A stretch of DNA of 12,500 nt, taken from Halisarca cf. caerulea (taxonomy: Eukaryota > Porifera > Demospongiae > Chondrillida > Halisarcidae). Position 1 is the first letter of the stretch; each line of letters opens with the position of its first letter. A program made the position numbers and the translations under genes. Positions 8,197-12,500 of the stretch are shown here, piece after piece. The stretch lies in NCBI GenBank assembly GCA_963170055.1, contig CAUJGJ010000189.1, positions 573,201-585,700 on the forward strand. The letters are read 5' to 3'. The notes beneath the pieces are model-generated. The model saw nothing but the letters and a program-made list of their open reading frames with translations, did no database searches and was not told the origin of the DNA.

Positions 8197-10230
8197 GTGA
8201 AGTGACTGCCAATGGCTTGTTTGTCTGTATTCAAATGTACCATGTATAATTTTATTAAGTTAGACAGGAACATATATAGTATTATATTATTATAAAATAG
8301 AGTCTGGGTATGCGTTGAATGTCTAGGAACAGCAAAATTTGGTGGTACTCTTACAGTCTAAGACTTGAAGGAAAACAAAAGGCTGTAACTACAGCTATAG
8401 TCAGTCGCTGTACTTGGCTGTGTCACCTCATGCATTTTCCTTCCTCCGTACATTCATATGCAACCATATATAACTATATTGCATAAAATATTATACAATT
8501 TATAATATGGAAAGTGCAATTTCACTCAGTCCACATTATGTAATTTAGTTTAATATGCAATAAAAAATCATACAGGTATATAATAGTTAAGAATTTTAAT
8601 CATGAGAAGTAATTTCTTAATCATTGAGTATCAATCACACATTTGATACTTGTTTGTCCATCTATAGTGACCATTAAGATTCAGAACTTCTTGGTACAAA
8701 AAGATCATCCGAACAGCGAAGGAAGCGTGTTCTTTTCCTTCGGAACTAATCCCTACATCCCGACCTCATCTTCCTCCACATACGAGGTCATTCTCTACTG
8801 GAAGGAGGAGCTGTCCACAAGATCAGGAACACTGAAAGTTACAAGATATTCCTCTTACTGTCCGGCTGGGTACTTCACAACTGATGGCAGTAGTTACAGT
8901 TTCTCAGTGTCCAAGTACACACTGGGAAGTGGTCCACTGAGTGTGTACATCTCAGTCTCCCTCGGGTGTATAACAACCCATAGCCATTGTCACACTTATT
9001 GCATTGGCAATAATTGGCGGTATAGGGGGATATCCGACTCTATTAGAGTGGACCCATTGAGAGGTAAAAATATCACCTTCCTACAAGTACAAGTTGGATT
9101 ACGGAGTGCGCCTATATATTAGGGTTAGGGTATCATTATTAATACTGGGGAGCCTTTAGCCATTGTCTATTGTAACAGTTACAGGCACCCAGCATACTTT
9201 ATGATGACTGTACCTAGCTTGTAAGATGGTTGGATTATAGAGAATTATATGTCGGATGATTGAGCTAGATGTCATATTACGTAGAATTCCCTGTAGCGCG
9301 ATGTGTTCACTGCTGGGATGTTGAACATACTTGCTTGTAAGAAATCACCCAGAAATAAACTTATGTAAAACATTCCTGTATATCTACACTCAGGCTCATA
9401 TGCTCCTTTTGAGGTGGACTTTGAGCTGTGGCGTGGAGAGCAGTGCCATGAGTTTGCTGTGAGTCTGAACTTATTTTGCACTGCATATAGGACAGCAATC
9501 ACACATGCATGTATTGCCGAGCATGCTACGCTTTACAACAGCACATGTTCTTAATTGTCAGATTTCAGATTCATTTTTATCCAAATTAATTAATGATAGC
9601 AAAAAATGAGTTATAATTATATATGATATGTACATAACCATTCTACAACCCTGACAGCATTATATATATATAGCTCATGCAGAACTGTCCGATTTATTTG
9701 GCCCTATATACTAGTCTATTCCGGTGGTGTTGTCACTGCAGCTGCATGCTGAGACTATGGATAGATATACTGAATCACTCTTGTATACGTACAACCTATA
9801 GCCTCTCTAATCTGACCCTCTATGGGGCCTGAAAGAAAGGTCAAATTAGGAGGCTGTTGGATTATGAAATGACTCTCAGCATACTGTAATATGACGACTG
9901 TACCTCATAAGATGGTCAGATTTGAGAGAATGTCGGATTACAGCTAGGTTTCACTGTGCATGGGTCACGAAATTAAGGATTTCAATCTTTGACGATGATC
10001 ACGAAGGGTACGTGTCTTCTATGGTGTACTCCATGATATATATGCGTTGCATGCTGTGTTTGTTCCAACTATATAAACACATACAGTGAAACCTCTCTAA
10101 TCTGACACTCAGTACTAATGGGACTTAAAAAGAACATCGGATTAGGAGGTTGTTGGATTATAGAGTGGCTCTTACCATACTTTAATGTGGTGACTGTACC
10201 TCATAAGATGGTCAGATTAGAGAGGTTTCA

Positions 10231-10296
<66 letters not shown>

Positions 10297-11160
10297 CATA
10301 CTATTATAGTCAATCTCTGTTAGTATGTACCTGGGTTAGTGCATGAGTACTAGCTCCTGGTTAGTAAGTATATACCAGGTCTTGGGTTAATATAACTACT
10401 CCTGGATAGTAAGTACTCATTGCTCTGTCCCTACCTCATGCAATACCATTGAAGGCACCTTGGACAGTAAGTACCTCTGATAGTGAGTACCTATTTTGCC
10501 TTCGATCCCTTGAGGGTACTTACTATCCAGGCTCTACTGTAATATTTGCAGGCATCAGTAAACACCTACACAATCTCCACAATACTGCTGTCTGTCATAA
10601 AGGACGCGTGCGAATGCTCAGCTTCCGATTCTGTCATTTACGATGTACACTACATATGTGTCCATGACGATTTCATCACCGTCCGAGGGATCATTGGAAG
10701 GAGAAACGACACCATGGCAACTACTCAACGAACCTCACTCCAGACAGCACTGATGTTATCTCCGCACAGCATTGTGGTGGGAAATAGAATAATGAATCTA
10801 AAAGCAAGTCCATGTGGTGGGAATCTTACATCCATTGATGCGCCCGACTGCGGAAAGGGAAATCCCCCAGACACCCCCTCACACTCTTCTGCTAGTGAGA
10901 GCACTATGGCTAACAGCAACTCAGAATTCAAAGCTTTACTTGCAACCTCAACTACATTCCTGCTCGTGTGCACAGTGAGTGTGGTTGCCATATTTGTGCT
11001 GGTTGCACACAAGGGATGCACAAGGTGTAAGAGAAGGTCAGTGATTGTGAGTGTATGCTGTATTTGTCACTATGTTCAGTGTGTGTGTGTGTGCGTGTGC
11101 GTGTGTGTGTGTGTGTTGTGTGTGTGTATGTGTGTGTATGTGTGTGTGTGTGTGTGTGCA

Positions 11161-11191
<31 letters not shown>

Positions 11192-11219
11192 TGTGTGTGT
11201 GTTGTGTGTGTGTATGTGT

Positions 11220-11293
<74 letters not shown>

Positions 11294-11544
11294 ATGTGCG
11301 TGTGTGTGTGTGTGTGTGTGTGCGTGTGTGTGTACATATGCATGTGTGTGTGTGTGTGTGCATGTGTGTGTGTGTATGTGTTTGTGGGTGTGTGCACGCA
11401 CATATGTGCACGTGTGTGTATTACAATGAGAATGTATCCTTCACTTACATCTATCTGTGTTCTGTGTACAGGAAATGTACAGGTCCCTTGAGGCTTGGCA
11501 CTTCTGAAGATGATGACACTCCTCTTCATATTGCTCAAGTTTGA
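8127..11544 (+). CDS. Gene B: predicted type I membrane protein, 362 aa, five exons, paralogue of gene A
   Basis: CDS is join(8127..8196, 8668..9063, 9394..9458, 10552..11036, 11472..11544), 1089 nt, all introns GT-AG, phases 1, 1, 0, 2 as in gene A. Residues 1-23 are a signal peptide (core FAVCVLICAICTS, cleavage motif GHA). Residues 24-155 are the exon 2 domain with the WKEELS and CPAGY motifs. Residues 156-305 contain Cys 173, 197, 199, 213, 265 and 277, each matching a Cys of gene A. A membrane helix spans about 306-329, followed by HKGCTRCKRRK and a tail ending SEDDDTPLHIAQV. NDT at 229 matches the NDS sequon of gene A; NLT at 268 is extra. It lies 888 bp downstream of the gene A stop in the same orientation, the expected product of tandem duplication. 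Function is unknown; a surface receptor or adhesion role is inference. Confidence 0.85.
8197..8667 (+). other. Gene B intron 1
   Basis: 471 nt, donor gtgaag, acceptor tctatag, phase 1. AT-rich and much shorter than gene A intron 1. I see no transposon or exon inside. Confidence 0.8.
8668..9063 (+). CDS. Gene B exon 2: Ser/Tyr-rich extracellular domain
   Basis: Acceptor tccatctatag before 8668 and donor AGAG|gtaaaa at 9064, phase 1 to 1, 396 nt as in gene A. It opens VTIKIQNF against DTIKIKNF in gene A and keeps [24 protein letters not shown] and YTLGSGPL. The end is His/Cys-rich (TTHSHCHTYC) where gene A is Tyr/Cys-rich. Cys 89, 125 and 132-136 equivalents are kept; the Cys in gene A SLCWKEEL is Tyr here. 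Confidence 0.85.
9064..9393 (+). other. Gene B intron 2 with MITE fragment
   Basis: 330 nt, donor gtaaaa (weaker than the others), acceptor ctacactcag, phase 1. A segment at about 9187-9265 (cagcatactttatgatgact and onward) matches the right half of the MITE family 4 copies in intron 3, so it is a fragment of that family. Confidence 0.7.
9394..9458 (+). CDS. Gene B exon 3
   Basis: Acceptor ctacactcag before 9394, donor GCT|gtgagt at 9459, 65 nt. It encodes GSYAPFEVDFELWRGEQCHE followed by FA, with the Trp, Cys and Glu-Phe of gene A exon 3 conserved. Confidence 0.85.
9789..9958. mobile_element. MITE family 4, degenerate copy
   Basis: GCCTCTCTAATCTGACC near the left end and AGGTTTCACTG at the right end match the family 4 termini. 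The interior (GGAGGCTGTTGGATTATG, GACTGTACCTCATAAGATGG) is collinear with 10082-10235. The terminal TA dinucleotides have decayed, so this is an older copy. Confidence 0.72.
10082..10235. mobile_element. MITE family 4, intact copy (TA-flanked, 154 bp)
   Basis: Perfect 23-bp inverted ends, 10084-10106 and 10211-10233, beginning CAGTGAAACCTCTCTAATC and flanked by TA. Non-coding. Its right side abuts an (AT)n run, consistent with insertion at a TA target. Identical ends suggest recent movement compared with the copy at 9789-9958. Confidence 0.9.
10234..10291. repeat. (AT)n microsatellite
   Basis: About 58 bp of alternating AT directly abutting the right end of the family 4 MITE. Confidence 0.93.
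10305..10541. mobile_element. MITE family 5 candidate (TA-flanked, 237 bp)
   Basis: The left end contains TTAGTATGTACC and the right end GGTACTTACTATCC, inverted to each other; the outermost bases are TATAGTC on the left and CTACTGTA on the right. Inside, AGTAAGTA or AGTGAGTACC motifs recur (about 10364, 10409, 10468 and 10481), a subterminal-repeat layout. The element ends 10 bp before exon 4 of gene B. Ends are degenerate. Confidence 0.6.
10552..11036 (+). CDS. Gene B exon 4: membrane-proximal domain, stalk and transmembrane helix
   Basis: Acceptor atatttgcag ending at 10551, donor AGAAG|gtcagt at 11037, 485 nt, phase 0 to 2. It encodes residues 178-338 plus two bases of the next codon. 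It keeps SVIKDAC, CVHDDF, T-V-RGII, RRND and the PCGGNLTSIDAPDC pair. The stalk (SHSSASESTMANSNSE) is shorter than in gene A, which accounts for most of the 15-nt length difference. The acceptor lies 10 bp after the end of a MITE-like element. Confidence 0.85.
11037..11471 (+). other. Gene B intron 4, open in frame, with a large TG tract
   Basis: 435 nt (3 x 145), donor gtcagt, acceptor ctgtgtacag, phase 2. TG-rich from about 11079 to 11425, with the longest pure run at about 11225-11292. The exon 4 frame is open through the whole intron and rejoins exon 5 in frame, so intron retention would give a longer protein with the same C-terminus. Confidence 0.88.
11472..11544 (+). CDS. Gene B exon 5: cytoplasmic tail and stop
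   Basis: Acceptor tctgtgtacag ending at 11471. The split codon AG|G gives Arg, then KCTGPLRLGTSEDDDTPLHI and AQV, with TGA at 11542-11544. The exon is 73 nt, as in gene A. The tail has an acidic Glu-Asp cluster after a Ser, a possible casein kinase 2-type site (inference). Confidence 0.78.
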
Positions 11545-11781
11545 TAAACTCTCGATCATGTGTGATAGACTTCACACGTATATGCATATGTAGGTTTCGG
11601 TGGAACATTATTCATTGTAATTACTACAACTATGTATGCACACATACGTATGTGTAGTTATATATACTGCGTACATATATAATTATATATATAATATACA
11701 GCTTTAATCTTTTAATACTCGTGTGTTTCTTTAATGGTATAGGACTATTCTGAACACTGTTCATTTATGATGAAGCTTATG
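11545..11781 (+). other. Gene B 3' flank
   Basis: AT-rich sequence after the stop. It contains a perfect palindrome CACATACGTATGTG at 11641-11654 and ATATAT runs. No AATAAA occurs here; the nearest are overlapping ones at 12159-12168, beyond the first minisatellite, so a long 3' UTR is possible. Confidence 0.45.
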
Positions 11782-12158
11782 TATTGCATAATCATAGATA
11801 CTCTATTGCATAATCATAGATACTCTATTGCATAATCATAGATATTCTATTGCTGCATAATCATAGATACTCTATTGCATTATCATAGATACTCTATTGC
11901 ATAATCATAGATACTCTATTGCATAATCATAGCTACTCTATTGCATAATCATAGCTACTCTATTGCATAATCATAGCTACTCTATTGCATAATCATAGCT
12001 ACTCTATTGCATAATCATAGCTACTCTATTGCATAATCATAGCTACTCTATTGCATAATCATAGCTACTCTATTGCATAATCATAGCTACTCTATTGCAT
12101 AATCATAGCTACTCTATTGCATAATCATAGATACTCTATTGCTGCATAATCATGGATA
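11782..12158. repeat. 22-bp minisatellite, 17 units
   Basis: The unit begins TATTGCATAATCATAG and ends ATACTC or CTACTC. Units 1-6 (11782-11916) and 16-17 (12115-12158) carry the GATAC form; units 7-15 (11917-12114) carry GCTAC and are identical to each other. Unit 4 (11848-11872) and unit 17 share a 3-bp insertion (TATTGCTGCATAATC). Unit 5 has one substitution (CATTATC). Confidence 0.95.
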
Positions 12159-12168
12159 AATAAATAAA
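12159..12168 (+). promoter_or_regulatory. Possible polyadenylation signals
   Basis: AATAAATAAA gives two overlapping AATAAA hexamers 615 bp after the gene B stop codon. It would place the first minisatellite in the 3' UTR. In AT-rich DNA such hexamers also arise by chance. Confidence 0.25.
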
Positions 12169-12251
12169 TATGGCATTTATATTATACATATTTATGACAT
12201 ATGTATATAGAGTACGTATCTATCTATGGCGTATACGTAAACATTGTAAGT

Positions 12252-12399
12252 GTATCTATGGCGCATGTATAGTGTATCTATGGCACATGTATAGTGTATC
12301 TATGGCACATGTATAGCGTATCTATGGCGTATGTATAGTGTATCTATGGCGTATGTATAGTGTATTATTGCGTATGTATAGTGTATCTATTGTGTGATG
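12252..12399. repeat. Second 22-bp minisatellite, about 6.5 units
   Basis: Unit begins GTATCTATGGCGTATG and ends TATAGT. Units start at 12252, 12274, 12296, 12318, 12340, 12362 (one base short) and 12383 (partial). A related but broken unit precedes it at about 12212-12235. Variants GCAC, GCGC and GCGT occur at one position pair. Confidence 0.93.
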
Positions 12400-12500
12400 C
12401 AAAAGAGCTCTGGTTCTACTCAGAACTATGCATAGTACATAGTACGAAAACAACATGCATGCAACTGAAAATTAAGTCATGCATGTTTATACTAAGAGTA

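Larger units (their letters stand above)
9459..10551 (+). other. Gene B intron 3
   Basis: 1093 nt, donor gtgagt, acceptor atatttgcag, phase 0. It holds two family 4 MITEs, a long (AT)n and a fifth inverted-repeat element reaching almost to exon 4. The segment 9459-9788 is AT-rich and shows nothing else. Confidence 0.8.

Noticed and set aside
7973..8200. Upstream ATG at 7973 as the start of gene B
   Set aside because: It is in a different frame from exon 1; the 8127 start gives a signal peptide and the 70-nt exon length of gene A.
11782..12399. CRISPR-like regular repeats
   Set aside because: Units are directly adjacent with no unique spacers and the sequence is eukaryotic, so these are minisatellites.

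Overview
The window is eukaryotic, almost certainly metazoan, genomic DNA: two multi-exon genes with GT-AG introns, several families of small TA-flanked inverted-repeat transposons (MITEs), long TG and AT microsatellites and two minisatellites. An AT-rich invertebrate genome fits best. A sponge or cnidarian is a guess from general character only. There are no bacterial operons, rRNA, tRNA or CRISPR features.

The core is a tandem pair of paralogous genes on the + strand. Gene A has exons 1998-2067, 3573-3968, 5241-5305, 6262-6761 and 7166-7238 (367 residues). Gene B has exons 8127-8196, 8668-9063, 9394-9458, 10552-11036 and 11472-11544 (362 residues). I assembled both by hand from splice sites and from agreement between the copies. 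Exons 1, 2, 3 and 5 have identical lengths (70, 396, 65 and 73 nt), intron phases are 1-1-0-2 in both, and only exon 4 differs (500 against 485 nt). Each predicts a signal peptide, a Ser/Tyr-rich extracellular domain, a second Cys-containing domain (SEA-like at most by eye), one transmembrane helix and a short tail. I do not recognise the family; the layout fits a cell-surface receptor or adhesion protein.

Layout: 1-920 is TG repeat, unassigned sequence, a MITE and a possible 73-nt last exon of a third, upstream paralogue (845-917). 918-1997 holds a degenerate tandem repeat, a decayed CCP/sushi-like module (1169-1345) and the putative promoter of gene A. 1998-7238 is gene A, with MITEs in introns 2 and 3, including one inserted in an arm of a foldback element. 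7239-8126 is the intergenic spacer with AT and TG repeats. 8127-11544 is gene B, with another MITE family in introns 2 and 3 and a large TG tract in intron 4. 11545-12500 is downstream sequence with two neighbouring, unrelated 22-bp minisatellites.

If real, the two proteins would be separately transcribed type I membrane proteins of similar role with divergent tails. The most unusual feature is that intron 4 of gene B is a multiple of three and open in frame, so its retention would insert about 145 residues rich in Cys-Val just inside the membrane.
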